From the NCBI GenBank assembly GCA_937884485.1, contig CALGCG010000119.1, positions 1 through 43,922 on the forward strand: 43,922 nucleotides of DNA, in the 5' to 3' direction. Origin of the DNA: an uncultured Bacteroidales bacterium (GTDB lineage Bacteria > Bacteroidota > Bacteroidia > Bacteroidales > P3). This document shows, in pieces, positions 15,187-22,991 of this stretch (positions within the stretch are counted from its first letter, which is position 1; each line of letters begins with the position of its first letter). A program made the position numbers and the translations under genes. The notes under the pieces are model-generated. The model saw only the letters and a program-made list of their open reading frames with translations. It was not told where the DNA came from and did no database searches.

Positions 15187-18100
15187 ATGGAACAAGAGAT
15201 TTATGACCTTATTCAAACTGGCGACGAGGTGCAGGCCATACTCAACAAGGGTGAGCAGCTGCCCTCCATCGAACAGCTGACACAGGAGCTGAACGGGAAG
15301 GCCGACGTGACCGACTTGGAAGAGGAAGCAGCCGACCGTGCAGCTGGAGACGCTGCCGTCAGGAACGACTTGACGGCTGGCACGCTTGTGCCTAAGCTCT
15401 CGGAGAACCTCGAGAACTGGAACGACCGCGATGACCTTGCCGTGGAGAGCTCGTTTGATGACGTTGTGCGCACTACAGCCGGCGACGAGAGTATCAACTC
15501 GGAGCTGGGAGCACAGATCGTGTCACTGAAGGCTGTGACCGACTTTTCGGCAAGCGCACTGAAGGCCACAGGCTTCAATTTGCTGCGCAATGCCGTTACC
15601 GTCAGCGGTGGCGGCTACTACTTCCTGGTGCCGAAGCTGACATTTGGTATCTACAGCACTGCTAACGAGAACAACGGTGTGCTGTTCACAAACTCATCAA
15701 AGCAGAACCTGACACCCACCGTGCGCTTCAAGGCATTGGCCGACGGCGTGCCTACAAGCGCAAGCGACGGCGTGGCGGCAGGCTACACCGACTCTCACGG
15801 TCATCGTTTCTACACCACTCCAGGCGAGGGCTACCTCATTGTGAGCGGCATCACGCTGGAGAGCACATGTGCCCACATAGCATGGAGCCGCAGATATGAT
15901 GACTATGTGGCCGTGAATGATGCAGGCGACGCAGGCTCGACCATCGCGTTGACGGCTATCATCGCTGCCGTCCACGATTTCGGTTACCTGCTGGTGGCAA
16001 CGCGCAACTTGGAGAGCGTGGCCGACAGTATCGCCTTTGGTGCATCTCAAGCCACATGGACTCGCCGTGTGCAGCGCGTTAAGCCATCGTGGAACACGAC
16101 ACAGACCGACAACGGCTACGTACACGAGACCACCATTGCCGACATGAAGGCAGGCGGAATTGCCGAGTGCGGCACGCTGGAGCTGACCGTCAGCGGCAAC
16201 ACTATCAGCTATTCTGACAACATCGAGGAGGCAACCACCGACTGGGTGAAGTACGAGCTGGCGACACCAGCCACAGGACAGGTGAACATGAGCAATGCCA
16301 TGACGATCGAGGACTGGGGCTTGGAGATTCTGACAGACGCTATAGGACAGGCAGAGGTGACCATGCAGTATGCCCAGGGCTACCCTGACGCAGTGGCAAA
16401 CCTCGTCAATGGTGGGTATCAGAAGCGCACGCAGGAGCTTGAGGCTCAGATCGTGGAGCTTCAGAAGGTCATTGCGGAGCTTGGCGCACAGGCTGAGGGT
16501 TACGTGCGCGTCAGCGGCAGCAGCAACCCGGCATTGAACTACAAGTCGTACAAATATGGTGAGGATGGAGGCTTCAGCCGTGATTCCGTCTTCAGCATTT
16601 TCTTCCCCTGTCTGATTGGAACAAAGCTCAGTGGCGACGATGCTCAGGTAGGAAAGATTCTCTACGTGCTCGACAAGCTAGGCTACGAGAACGGCAGTGG
16701 CCAGGCTGTGGACATCAACGGTGTGACTCATGCCATTGACGGCAGCGAGGGCGATGTGATGGTGGTCAACACGAAGCAGTACTATCGCCTGGCAGGAAAG
16801 TATGTTGTCAGCGGCACTGAGTACGACGTGTTCCTCGTTTCGCTTACTCCGTTTACCTGGCAGGGCTACGAGGCTGAGATTGTGGAGAAAGGCGGCGTGA
16901 GCCCAGACTACACCGTGAGTCATAACGACAGCGGTGTCACTCGCATGCACTCTGTCTACAATCCCAACTGGGCAGGCTCGTACAAAGCACCAGCAGGCAT
17001 TGTAGGCAAGTATGTCTACAGCCAAGATGCTCAGACTGGCGAGATCACCGAGCAGTATGACTCAGAAGCCACGCTGCTTGGCGGTAACGGTGGCTGTCAT
17101 TCGACTGACATCACGTTGTATGGAGGCGAGCAACAGGCCATGAACATGAACCCTGACACGACGAAGACCGTACCATTCGCAAACCAGACGGCAAAAGCCG
17201 TGGAGGACTGGTTCGGACTGATGCTGGCTGAAGGTGGCACGTTCGACGCTCACAAGGCAGCACTCATGGGAAGTGGATTCTGCTCTAACGACCCTGCAAT
17301 ATCAGCTGCTGACTGGGAAGAGAGTGGAAACCTGGCCAAGAACGGTATCCGTATCTACGACAAGGACAACGTGGCGAAGCTGTACTCACCAGCTGCCAAT
17401 GCGCTCAACACCATCGGACTGGCAGGCGCACAGGATAACCTCTTTGGAACCATCGTTAACTCATACCGCAATCCGTTCAAGGTGATGGAGGCACACCGCG
17501 CAGTGAGCTATGCCGTGAAGAAGGGCATCGGCGAGCTTCAGTGGTTTGTGTTCGAGGGCAACAAGTACAAGTACCGCAGCGTGGAAGGCTTTGCAGGCCC
17601 TCAGCAGGGAGAGATGACATGCGTGGTATGGAAGATGTTGTCGAGCAAGCTGGGTGATGGGTGCTTTGACCCAACTGACAAGACGACTAGCATCGCTGGC
17701 AACCGCATCGACCTGCTGTTCTCTGTTGCTTTGTTTCACGGTATCACCACACAGGTATCTCCTTCATGGTGGGTAAGCGGCTTGGTATGGACTGAGGACG
17801 AGAACGGAGACTATCGCTCATTCTACCAGAAGGATCAGGACAAGCTGGTGGTTACCCCAAACGGAGAGATCGCCACATCGTCTGAATTCAACTTCGAGAC
17901 GGCCTATGAGCAGGTGGGACCTGTTATCAGCAAAGGCAGCGGTTATCGGAAGAATTACCTCAACGGAGTAATGGCATTGCCTGACACGGATGCAAATAAG
18001 GCAGGTGCAGGCTTGCATACATACGTATGTGCTTACAATTACTACACTGGAAGTAATGCCGGCGCAGGAAAGAAGCTGGTGCTCGGTTTCCGTCGCGGCG

Positions 18101-18210
18101 CCTACGTGTACATCGCGTCCCTGTCTCCGTTGTGCGTCGGCGCTGCCTTTGCGCCCTCGTACGCGAACGCGAACATCGGGTTCGGCACCTGTTGCCGCGT
18201 CGTGGACTAA
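15187..18210 (+). CDS. DGR target protein with C-terminal variable region, 1007 aa
   Basis: The N-terminus (QTGDEVQAILNKGEQLPS, about residues 9-27) is a short oligomerisation motif shared with the connector gene. A long shaft-like region follows, with a coiled coil near residues 415-440 (RTQELEAQIVELQKVIAELG). The C-terminal ~200 residues end in a C-type-lectin-like pattern with the variable region at about residues 963-1003 (LGFRRG to GFGTCC). That region is diversified from the template repeat at 18593. The protein is probably a virion-surface adhesin (fibre or head-attached) whose tip binds changing ligands. Its position inside the head module leaves open whether it sits on the tail or the capsid. 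A terminator follows at 18338. Confidence 0.92.
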   Translation: MEQEIYDLIQTGDEVQAILNKGEQLPSIEQLTQELNGKADVTDLEEEAADRAAGDAAVRNDLTAGTLVPKLSENLENWNDRDDLAVESSFDDVVRTTAGDESINSELGAQIVSLKAVTDFSASALKATGFNLLRNAVTVSGGGYYFLVPKLTFGIYSTANENNGVLFTNSSKQNLTPTVRFKALADGVPTSASDGVAAGYTDSHGHRFYTTPGEGYLIVSGITLESTCAHIAWSRRYDDYVAVNDAGDAGSTIALTAIIAAVHDFGYLLVATRNLESVADSIAFGASQATWTRRVQRVKPSWNTTQTDNGYVHETTIADMKAGGIAECGTLELTVSGNTISYSDNIEEATTDWVKYELATPATGQVNMSNAMTIEDWGLEILTDAIGQAEVTMQYAQGYPDAVANLVNGGYQKRTQELEAQIVELQKVIAELGAQAEGYVRVSGSSNPALNYKSYKYGEDGGFSRDSVFSIFFPCLIGTKLSGDDAQVGKILYVLDKLGYENGSGQAVDINGVTHAIDGSEGDVMVVNTKQYYRLAGKYVVSGTEYDVFLVSLTPFTWQGYEAEIVEKGGVSPDYTVSHNDSGVTRMHSVYNPNWAGSYKAPAGIVGKYVYSQDAQTGEITEQYDSEATLLGGNGGCHSTDITLYGGEQQAMNMNPDTTKTVPFANQTAKAVEDWFGLMLAEGGTFDAHKAALMGSGFCSNDPAISAADWEESGNLAKNGIRIYDKDNVAKLYSPAANALNTIGLAGAQDNLFGTIVNSYRNPFKVMEAHRAVSYAVKKGIGELQWFVFEGNKYKYRSVEGFAGPQQGEMTCVVWKMLSSKLGDGCFDPTDKTTSIAGNRIDLLFSVALFHGITTQVSPSWWVSGLVWTEDENGDYRSFYQKDQDKLVVTPNGEIATSSEFNFETAYEQVGPVISKGSGYRKNYLNGVMALPDTDANKAGAGLHTYVCAYNYYTGSNAGAGKKLVLGFRRGAYVYIASLSPLCVGAAFAPSYANANIGFGTCCRVVD
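18074..18195 (+). repeat. variable repeat (VR) of the DGR
   Basis: The VR aligns without gaps to the template at 18593-18714 (offset 519). In the core 18084-18191 there are 18 differences, and every one falls at an adenine of the template: 7 A-to-G, 7 A-to-T and 4 A-to-C. The other 90 positions, including 10 adenines, are identical. Left of the core there is one G-to-T difference (18083) and one A-to-G; right of it three consecutive adenines differ before homology ends. The changed codons are mostly AAC/AAT in the template. Confidence 0.97.
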
Positions 18211-18225
18211 ATCGTAGACAGAGGA

Positions 18226-18311
18226 GCGCGAAGCGCGACGACGAAAACCGCGCGGCCCGAAAGGGCTGCGCCCCGCCCGGAAGGGCGGGAACCATGCCGC
18301 CGCAAGGCGGC
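18226..18311 (+). promoter_or_regulatory. cluster of GNRA-loop hairpins downstream of the VR
   Basis: Directly after the VR and stop codon lie an 8-bp stem CGCGGCCC/GGGCTGCG with loop GAAA (18251-18270), a 7-bp stem CCCGCCC/GGGCGGG with loop GGAA (18272-18289) and a 6-bp stem GCCGCC/GGCGGC with loop GCAA (18296-18311), preceded by a short GCGC/GCGC hairpin at 18226-18236. In the Bordetella phage BPP-1 DGR, an 8-bp stem with a GRNA loop after the VR promotes target recognition. This cluster is probably the equivalent. Confidence 0.8.
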
Positions 18312-18337
18312 TCGGAGGGTAAATTTTGAAATTCAAG

Positions 18338-18368
18338 AGGGGCATCCTTTGGGATGCTCCTTTTTTTT
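18338..18368 (+). terminator. rho-independent terminator of the DGR target gene
   Basis: Stem GGGGCATCC/GGATGCTCC (one G-T pair) with loop TTTG and a run of eight T residues. It ends the target mRNA ahead of the template region. Confidence 0.88.
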
Positions 18369-18396
18369 GTTGCGATACCATCGCAACAGACGGGAC
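18369..18396 (+). repeat. hairpin repeat between VR terminator and TR
   Basis: Stem GTTGCGAT/ATCGCAAC, loop ACC, tail AGACGGGAC, followed by eight T residues and a GGGTAAACCC motif (18407). The T-run could make it a second terminator. Confidence 0.9.
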
Positions 18397-18546
18397 TTTT
18401 TTTTGAGGGTAAACCCGTAGACAGGTTTTGCCGGTATGGTGTATGGCAGAGGTGTCACTGCATAGACATACGGAAATCCAGGCCAGCGGTCAAATGACAC
18501 ATGCGAATCGGAGTAGCCTCCGCTGGTGAGGTTGAGGTCTTTGAAT

Positions 18547-18574
18547 GTCGCTGTATTACGGCGACTCACGGAAC
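18547..18574 (+). repeat. hairpin repeat just upstream of the TR
   Basis: Stem GTCGCTGT/ACGGCGAC (one G-T pair), loop ATT, degenerate tail TCACGGAAC. It ends 18 nt before the template repeat and resembles the copy at 18722 on the other side. Confidence 0.7.
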
Positions 18575-18592
18575 TAAAAGGCGGCTGCACTG

Positions 18593-18714
18593 AACTGGTG
18601 CGCGGTTTCCGTCGCGGCAACAACGTGAACAACACGAACCTGTCTCCGTTGTACGTCAACGCTAACAATGCGCCCTCGAACGCGAACACGAACATCGGGT
18701 TCGGCAACTGAAAC
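18593..18714 (+). repeat. template repeat (TR) of the DGR
   Basis: A 122-nt non-coding repeat matches the 3' end of the target gene but carries AAC/AAT codons at the variable positions and a TGA in the register where the target reads on. It is the RNA template for adenine-mutagenic reverse transcription. The core holds 28 adenines, 18 of which differ in the present VR. The TR lies between target and reverse transcriptase on the same strand and is flanked closely by two hairpin repeats (18547-18574 and 18722-18749). No protein is called in this stretch even though a short frame runs through it. Confidence 0.96.
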
Positions 18715-18721
18715 GCATAAT

Positions 18722-18749
18722 GTCGCTATGACATAGCGACAAACGGAAC
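18722..18749 (+). repeat. hairpin repeat just downstream of the TR
   Basis: Stem GTCGCTAT/ATAGCGAC, loop GAC, tail AAACGGAAC. It starts 8 nt after the TR homology ends and might act as a structured 3' flank of the TR RNA. Confidence 0.85.
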
Positions 18750-19004
18750 ATAAGCCCTCGATTGCTTAGACCTGAGCATGAAGAGGCAGGTGCAGAGCCT
18801 CGCTGACGAGAGAGCGGAACAACGCAGGAAAAGTGGTTGAGAGCCACAGCCGACCGCATGGAAGTGAAGAGTGAAAAGTGAAGAATTTACAGACACTCTC
18901 ACGGATTAGTGAACGGAGGGTAGGCTGCGGGGCGTTCAAAAACCCCGCTATCGGCGCAACAGGTCTGGTCAATATGACCATTTTACAATTTCACTATTTG
19001 AGCT
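18750..19004 (+). other. untranslated region between TR and reverse transcriptase
   Basis: About 255 nt without a convincing gene. A short frame (18878-19075) overlaps the RT start and does not resemble the accessory protein Avd. The stretch contains GGGGCGTTC followed by AACCCCGC, which could form a small hairpin near 18929-18948, but no clear promoter. In other DGRs, RNA downstream of the TR is needed for priming, so this is the expected place for such structure. Confidence 0.5.
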
Positions 19005-20357
19005 ATGAGTATTTCGACATGGATGAACATCACTACTGGACTGCATGCGGCTGTGCACGACAGCTACATGGCTAAGTCGCGGCACCAGCGCAGGAAGCGC
19101 GAGGTGGCTGCTGTGATGACTGACGTGGACGGATTCTGTAGTCGAAAGCGTGACGAACTCAAAGGAGGCACGTACAGCGTTGGAAGGTACAGGCACTTCA
19201 GGCTGAAGGACAAGAAGAAGACACGCGACATTTCAGTGCTGCCATACGAAGACCGATGTGTACAGAACGCCGTCAAGGATGCTATCCAGCCGCTGATACT
19301 GCGCAGGATGACCGACAACATGATGGGCGGACTACCTGGATGCGGCGTGCTGGCGAAAGACAAGCGTCATCAGGTGGTGGCCACGATGCGACGGCTGATG
19401 AACGACCGCTCGCTGAAGTACTACTTGCAGGGTGATGTATCGAAGTTCTACGACCATGTGGATAATGTGGTGTCGATGCGACTGATTGAGAAACATGTGA
19501 AAGACAAGCGCACGCTCGCAGTTGTCAGGCAGCACTTGTTCAACCAGAAGAAGCTGGCGATAGGCGATCCATTTTCCCACCTGATAGCAAACATGAACAT
19601 GAGTGTGATCATACGCAAGGCGAAGGAGAAGTACGGACGGATGGTGAGAATCATCAACTTTGCCGATGACTTTATTGCCTTCAGTAAGGACAAGGAGACG
19701 CTGGTGAGTTTGCGACGCGACATGCGGAAATGGGCGAAGGAAATGCGGCTGAAGTTCAAGACGATGTACGTGAGGGCAGTGGACAGCTATGATGGTTGCG
19801 ATAAAATCGCAACAGACAGGACGATTACGTTCTGCGGGTATAAGTTCGGGCGTGGATTCGTACACTTGACGCAGCGGACTAAAAAGCGATACGTGAAAGC
19901 CAGGCATAAAGAGAGAAGCATGGGCAGCTACCAAGGTATTATCGATGTGGCTGACACCAAGGAACTACAAAAAAGAATTCAAATACAAGACAACAAGACT
20001 ATGAACAACGTGAACAAGATCCGCCGTCCGTTTGCCGGACGGCCTATGAAGATTGACACGATGGAGGGAATCAGGCACACCATCGTTGATTTTGTAGAGA
20101 AGGCCTCTAAGCAGAAAGACTGTGAAAGCTACTTCCACGTTCAGGCCATTGCCGACGGACTGGGACTGGTGGTGTACTCGACTGGCAGTCAGAAAATCTG
20201 CGAGTTTCTGAAAACCAAGAACCGCCATGACATACCGCTGCGCGACATGGTTATCGTGCACGACTGGAGTGGGTTCTACTATGACGGTACGGTATATACC
20301 GATGCCGAGGAGGAGGACATGATCCGCCGCCAGTTCGGCATTCCGAAGGGACAGTGA
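19005..20357 (+). CDS. DGR reverse transcriptase with a C-terminal extension, 450 aa
   Basis: Residues 1-310 are a DGR-type RT: RDISVLPYEDRCVQNAV (74-90), QGDVSKFYDHVD with catalytic Asp (142-153), the DGR signature LAIGDPFSHLIAN (184-196), FADD catalytic box (219-222) and ITFCGYKFGRGFVHLTQR (274-291). It copies TR RNA with errors at adenines to replace the VR. After residue 332 comes a ~118-aa domain beginning at an in-frame ATG (20001) with the A-rich leader ACAACAAGACT typical of real starts here, so the extension may be a fused, or separately initiated, former gene. No Avd gene is visible. A hairpin repeat lies in frame at residues ~264-273. Confidence 0.93.
   Translation: MSISTWMNITTGLHAAVHDSYMAKSRHQRRKREVAAVMTDVDGFCSRKRDELKGGTYSVGRYRHFRLKDKKKTRDISVLPYEDRCVQNAVKDAIQPLILRRMTDNMMGGLPGCGVLAKDKRHQVVATMRRLMNDRSLKYYLQGDVSKFYDHVDNVVSMRLIEKHVKDKRTLAVVRQHLFNQKKLAIGDPFSHLIANMNMSVIIRKAKEKYGRMVRIINFADDFIAFSKDKETLVSLRRDMRKWAKEMRLKFKTMYVRAVDSYDGCDKIATDRTITFCGYKFGRGFVHLTQRTKKRYVKARHKERSMGSYQGIIDVADTKELQKRIQIQDNKTMNNVNKIRRPFAGRPMKIDTMEGIRHTIVDFVEKASKQKDCESYFHVQAIADGLGLVVYSTGSQKICEFLKTKNRHDIPLRDMVIVHDWSGFYYDGTVYTDAEEEDMIRRQFGIPKGQ
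19795..19822 (+). repeat. hairpin repeat inside the RT gene
   Basis: Stem GTTGCGAT/ATCGCAAC, loop AAA, tail AGACAGGAC, read as GCDKIATDRT between the FADD box and the last conserved RT motif. The reading frame differs from that used by the copies in the fibre, endolysin and SSB genes. Confidence 0.85.
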
Positions 20358-20394
20358 TTGACAAACGAAAACGATAACGAAAACAAAAAAAATT

Positions 20395-20730
20395 ATGTAC
20401 GAAGAGAGATTCTTGGAGCCTCACGCGCAAGGCGTGGAGAGGTTCACGCACGGAAATGGCGGGCGCGTGTTTACCAACGAGCGCACAGAGACGGTGACTG
20501 ATCCTGAAAGTGGCGAAGAGCACACGGAGTATGTCTATGACGTGTACGAGGTGAGCGACTGCCGTGACCCTCACAAGGTGAAGAACGAGGTTATCGACTC
20601 TGTGCATCCTTTTGGTGACGAACTGAAGATACTCAGAAAGACCATCAAGAAGATGCTGACGGCAACGAAGTACAACTCTGAGGATTTTGCTGAGTTCAAG
20701 GCCTACAACGAATTTGCGGAGTCGCTGTGA
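20395..20730 (+). CDS. hypothetical protein, 111 aa
   Basis: A 111-aa soluble acidic protein with the pattern TEYVYDVYEVSDCRDPHKVK then IDSVHPFGDELKILRKTIKK. Similar small proteins occur beside structural genes in Bacteroidales phages, but I cannot name a function. It lies between the RT and the first capsid gene. Its stop codon is part of a hairpin repeat (TCG CTG TGA). Confidence 0.65.
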   Translation: MYEERFLEPHAQGVERFTHGNGGRVFTNERTETVTDPESGEEHTEYVYDVYEVSDCRDPHKVKNEVIDSVHPFGDELKILRKTIKKMLTATKYNSEDFAEFKAYNEFAESL

Positions 20731-20748
20731 CACAGCGACAGACGGAAC
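20721..20748 (+). repeat. hairpin repeat before the first capsid gene
   Basis: Stem GTCGCTGT/ACAGCGAC, loop GAC, tail AGACGGAAC. The stem differs from the common form at several paired positions, always with the matching partner change. A GGTAAACCC motif follows at 20754. Confidence 0.88.
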
Positions 20749-20788
20749 GGAAAGGTAAACCCATAAGGGCATAGCGAAGGAAAGGTAT

Positions 20789-21952
20789 ATGACAAAGGTA
20801 ATTAAAATCATGCGCAGAGACATTGCGCACAGGCTGCGACAGGTGCTGCGTGACGGACGTGAGCACCGCCGCGAGCTGACGCTGTGGGCGAAGGCTCCCG
20901 GTGATACTGCATCGCTGGAGGCATCCGGAGCCATACGGCTGACCATCAACGACATTTTGCCTACGGTCAACAACTCCCTTCAGCTGCCTCCAGGCATGGA
21001 GCTGGAGATGGGTGTGACAGGCGGGCAGGTGTGGCCTGCAAGCATCGACGATGTGGAGATCGAGGAGGAGGATGAGGTGCTGGAGCTGACCGACCAGACA
21101 CTGAGCTTCGCCAAGACAATGGCGGCACATCCTCAACGTGCAGCGGTGACGGTGGAAATATCGAACCGTGCCATCGACTCGGCAGGCTTCGACCTGCTCG
21201 CATTCGTGCAGAAAAAATTCCAGTTGGCCGTTCGCAAGTACCTGGCAGCTCACATCTATTCGACCGCCAACTTTGACGGTTTGAACGGGCCGTTCTCTGG
21301 TGCTCACGCATCTCATTGGGTAGTGCCTCAAGGCAACTTGTTTGACGCTATCCAGGCTCAGATGACGCTCATCGAGCAGCAGGGGTTTGACATCAGCGAT
21401 GCCGTCATCGTGATTGACTCTCCGATGGAAGTCAGACTGAAGTACTCTCCCATCCGCTACGGAGAGGGTCGCATGATCATCGAGGACGGGCTGTGCGCCG
21501 GATATCCCTACGTGGTGAACAACTACTTTAACACTGAGCTTGACAGCAACGGACGGCTTGTGCGCAAGGCGACGGATGCCATCGGCATCGGAGTGTTCAA
21601 GTGGTTCAAGGTGTGCCAGCATGGGTCTGCTACGCTGCGCATCGACGGAAAGAGCGAACAAGTTGCGAAGAAAAACGTCACAGCCGTGACTCTGAACACG
21701 GCATGGAGCTTCAATGACCTGACGGAGCACATCAACGGCGAGCAGGGCGGACTGCAATGCTTCAGGACGCTGATCATGCGGCGAGGCTACCTGGCAGACT
21801 GCGACCACCTGCTGTTCCGCACCAGCGACGGCTATCTGCTGCGCGTTGGCCTGAACGACTTCCGTATGCTGCTGGCAGACAAGGACGGCAACATCCTGCG
21901 TCAGAGCGACGGTGACGGAATGACCGTAAATCTTCAACGAGTGAGACCATGA
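20789..21952 (+). CDS. HK97-fold capsid protein paralogue 1 (short form), 387 aa
   Basis: Residues 45-330 align along their length with the second capsid protein (22992): ASGAIRLTINDILPT vs ASGAIRLTIHDLIPT, WPASIDDVEIEE vs WPVSINDVEMEE, DSAGFDLLAFVQKKF vs DNAAFDLMSFVQSKF, KKNVTAVTLN vs KRNITAVTLN. It lacks the N-terminal helical scaffold (delta) domain and the C-terminal Ig-like domain of the paralogue, starting about where mature HK97-type coat proteins begin after cleavage. It may be a minor capsid subunit, a vertex protein or a relic of gene duplication. Its last domain (YLLRVGLNDFRMLLADKDG) is unique. It overlaps the next small gene by 4 nt. Confidence 0.8.
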   Translation: MTKVIKIMRRDIAHRLRQVLRDGREHRRELTLWAKAPGDTASLEASGAIRLTINDILPTVNNSLQLPPGMELEMGVTGGQVWPASIDDVEIEEEDEVLELTDQTLSFAKTMAAHPQRAAVTVEISNRAIDSAGFDLLAFVQKKFQLAVRKYLAAHIYSTANFDGLNGPFSGAHASHWVVPQGNLFDAIQAQMTLIEQQGFDISDAVIVIDSPMEVRLKYSPIRYGEGRMIIEDGLCAGYPYVVNNYFNTELDSNGRLVRKATDAIGIGVFKWFKVCQHGSATLRIDGKSEQVAKKNVTAVTLNTAWSFNDLTEHINGEQGGLQCFRTLIMRRGYLADCDHLLFRTSDGYLLRVGLNDFRMLLADKDGNILRQSDGDGMTVNLQRVRP

Positions 21953-22119
21953 TAAAGAAGAAAGAAAGCAGGGAGGCAAGCATGCAGGAGCGTTACTCCA
22001 TCATGCGAGAGCTTAGGGATCAGAATGAGCGTAGACGTAAGGGCGAACCGCTGACACCGCAAAATCGCGCGGTAAACCCTGAGCGCGACATTGCCCGCAT
22101 AATGAACAGAAATCTTTAA
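21949..22119 (+). CDS. small basic protein, 56 aa
   Basis: ATGA overlap with the preceding capsid gene and 5 nt spacing to the protease show translational coupling. The 56-aa product is highly charged and helical (MQERYSIMRELRDQNERRR), ending in NPERDIARIMNRNL. The length and place fit a small capsid assembly factor. No family recognised. A GGTAAACCC motif lies within it at 22071. Confidence 0.6.
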   Translation: MIKKKESREASMQERYSIMRELRDQNERRRKGEPLTPQNRAVNPERDIARIMNRNL

Positions 22120-22124
22120 CGGAT

Positions 22125-22916
22125 ATGAAAGACAAGAAAATCAACCGACAGATTGACCTGCACGTCTCGGGGCTTCACGTCCGCGAGGCTGAAGACGGGG
22201 GGCGTTCGCGCACCATCGAAGGCTACGCAGTAGTGTTCGGCAAGCGCAGCGTGAATCTCGTGCCGTGGTCAAGTTACCGCGAGGTCTATGAAATCATGGA
22301 GCCTGGCAGCATCGACAATGCGCTGCTGCAACGCTCGGACGTGGTGCTCACAGCCTTCCACGACAATACGGCCATACTGGGCCGCTGGCGACAGGGCAAG
22401 GGCACGCTCAACCTCTCACTCGACCAGCGCGGCCTGCGCATCGACTGCACGCTGGCTGACACTGAACGTGTCAACGAACTACTCTCTGCCATTGAGCGCG
22501 GCGACATCTCGGGCATGAGCTTCGCATTCCTGGCTGACGAGGAAGACTCTGAGAACGGTGTGAGCTACGAGAAGCTGGCCGACCGCAGTGCCGACGGCAA
22601 GGAGGTGTGGCTGCGACACGTCAAGAAGGTCACCGCTCTCTATGACGTGACCATAGCCGGACATCCCGCCTACCCGCAGACCAGTGTGGCCCAGCGTGAG
22701 ATTGACGACTACCTCGACACCCGCATCGGAGAGCCAGCCGCCATCATCGCACAGCGTGAGGCAGAAGCCAGGCGCAAGGCCGAGGAAGAGGCAGAGCGTA
22801 AGCGCGAGGAGGAGCGGCTGGAGCAGGAACGGCAGGAGCGCATCCGGCTGGACATGCAGCGTCGTGAGCGTGTGATGCGTGCCAACGAGATCGCACTGGA
22901 GAGACTGACGATGTAG
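22125..22916 (+). CDS. HK97-type prohead protease, 263 aa
   Basis: The family hallmarks are visible: IEGYAVVFGKRSVNL near residue 31, AFHDN with the likely catalytic His79, the motif GDISGMSFAF with the catalytic Ser (129-132), and LYDVTIAGHPAYPQT. It cleaves the scaffold domain of the coat protein during head maturation (peptidase family U35/S78-like). The C-terminal 60 residues are a long charged helix (EAEARRKAEEEAERKREEER), probably an assembly or scaffold tail. Its place between the two capsid paralogues means it could act on either, but only the second has a cleavable N-domain. Confidence 0.92.
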   Translation: MKDKKINRQIDLHVSGLHVREAEDGGRSRTIEGYAVVFGKRSVNLVPWSSYREVYEIMEPGSIDNALLQRSDVVLTAFHDNTAILGRWRQGKGTLNLSLDQRGLRIDCTLADTERVNELLSAIERGDISGMSFAFLADEEDSENGVSYEKLADRSADGKEVWLRHVKKVTALYDVTIAGHPAYPQTSVAQREIDDYLDTRIGEPAAIIAQREAEARRKAEEEAERKREEERLEQERQERIRLDMQRRERVMRANEIALERLTM

Positions 22917-22919
22917 GAG

Positions 22920-22943
22920 CCTTGCGACAAAACCGCAAGGAAC
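22920..22943 (+). repeat. divergent hairpin repeat before the second capsid gene
   Basis: Stem CCTTGCG/CGCAAGG with a 7-nt loop and a weak tail (AAC). It is longer in the loop than the other copies and lacks the usual tail, so it is only a possible member of the family. Confidence 0.5.
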
Positions 22944-22991
22944 ACTTGGAAAGAGAAACGACAGAAAACTTTTATTCACCATTAAAACGTT

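Noticed and set aside
18526..18711. A 61-aa frame through the template repeat
   Set aside because: Its similarity to the target C-terminus is due to the TR/VR homology. It ends at the TR stop and has no independent support.
18878..19075. A small frame before the RT considered as the accessory protein Avd
   Set aside because: Its sequence is not helical-bundle-like, overlaps the RT start and lacks Avd-type composition. I conclude that no Avd is visible.
19005..20357. Retron or group II intron RT
   Set aside because: The LAIGDPFSHLIAN signature, adjacent TR/VR pair and adenine-only changes identify a DGR. No msr/msd RNA or intron domain V was seen.
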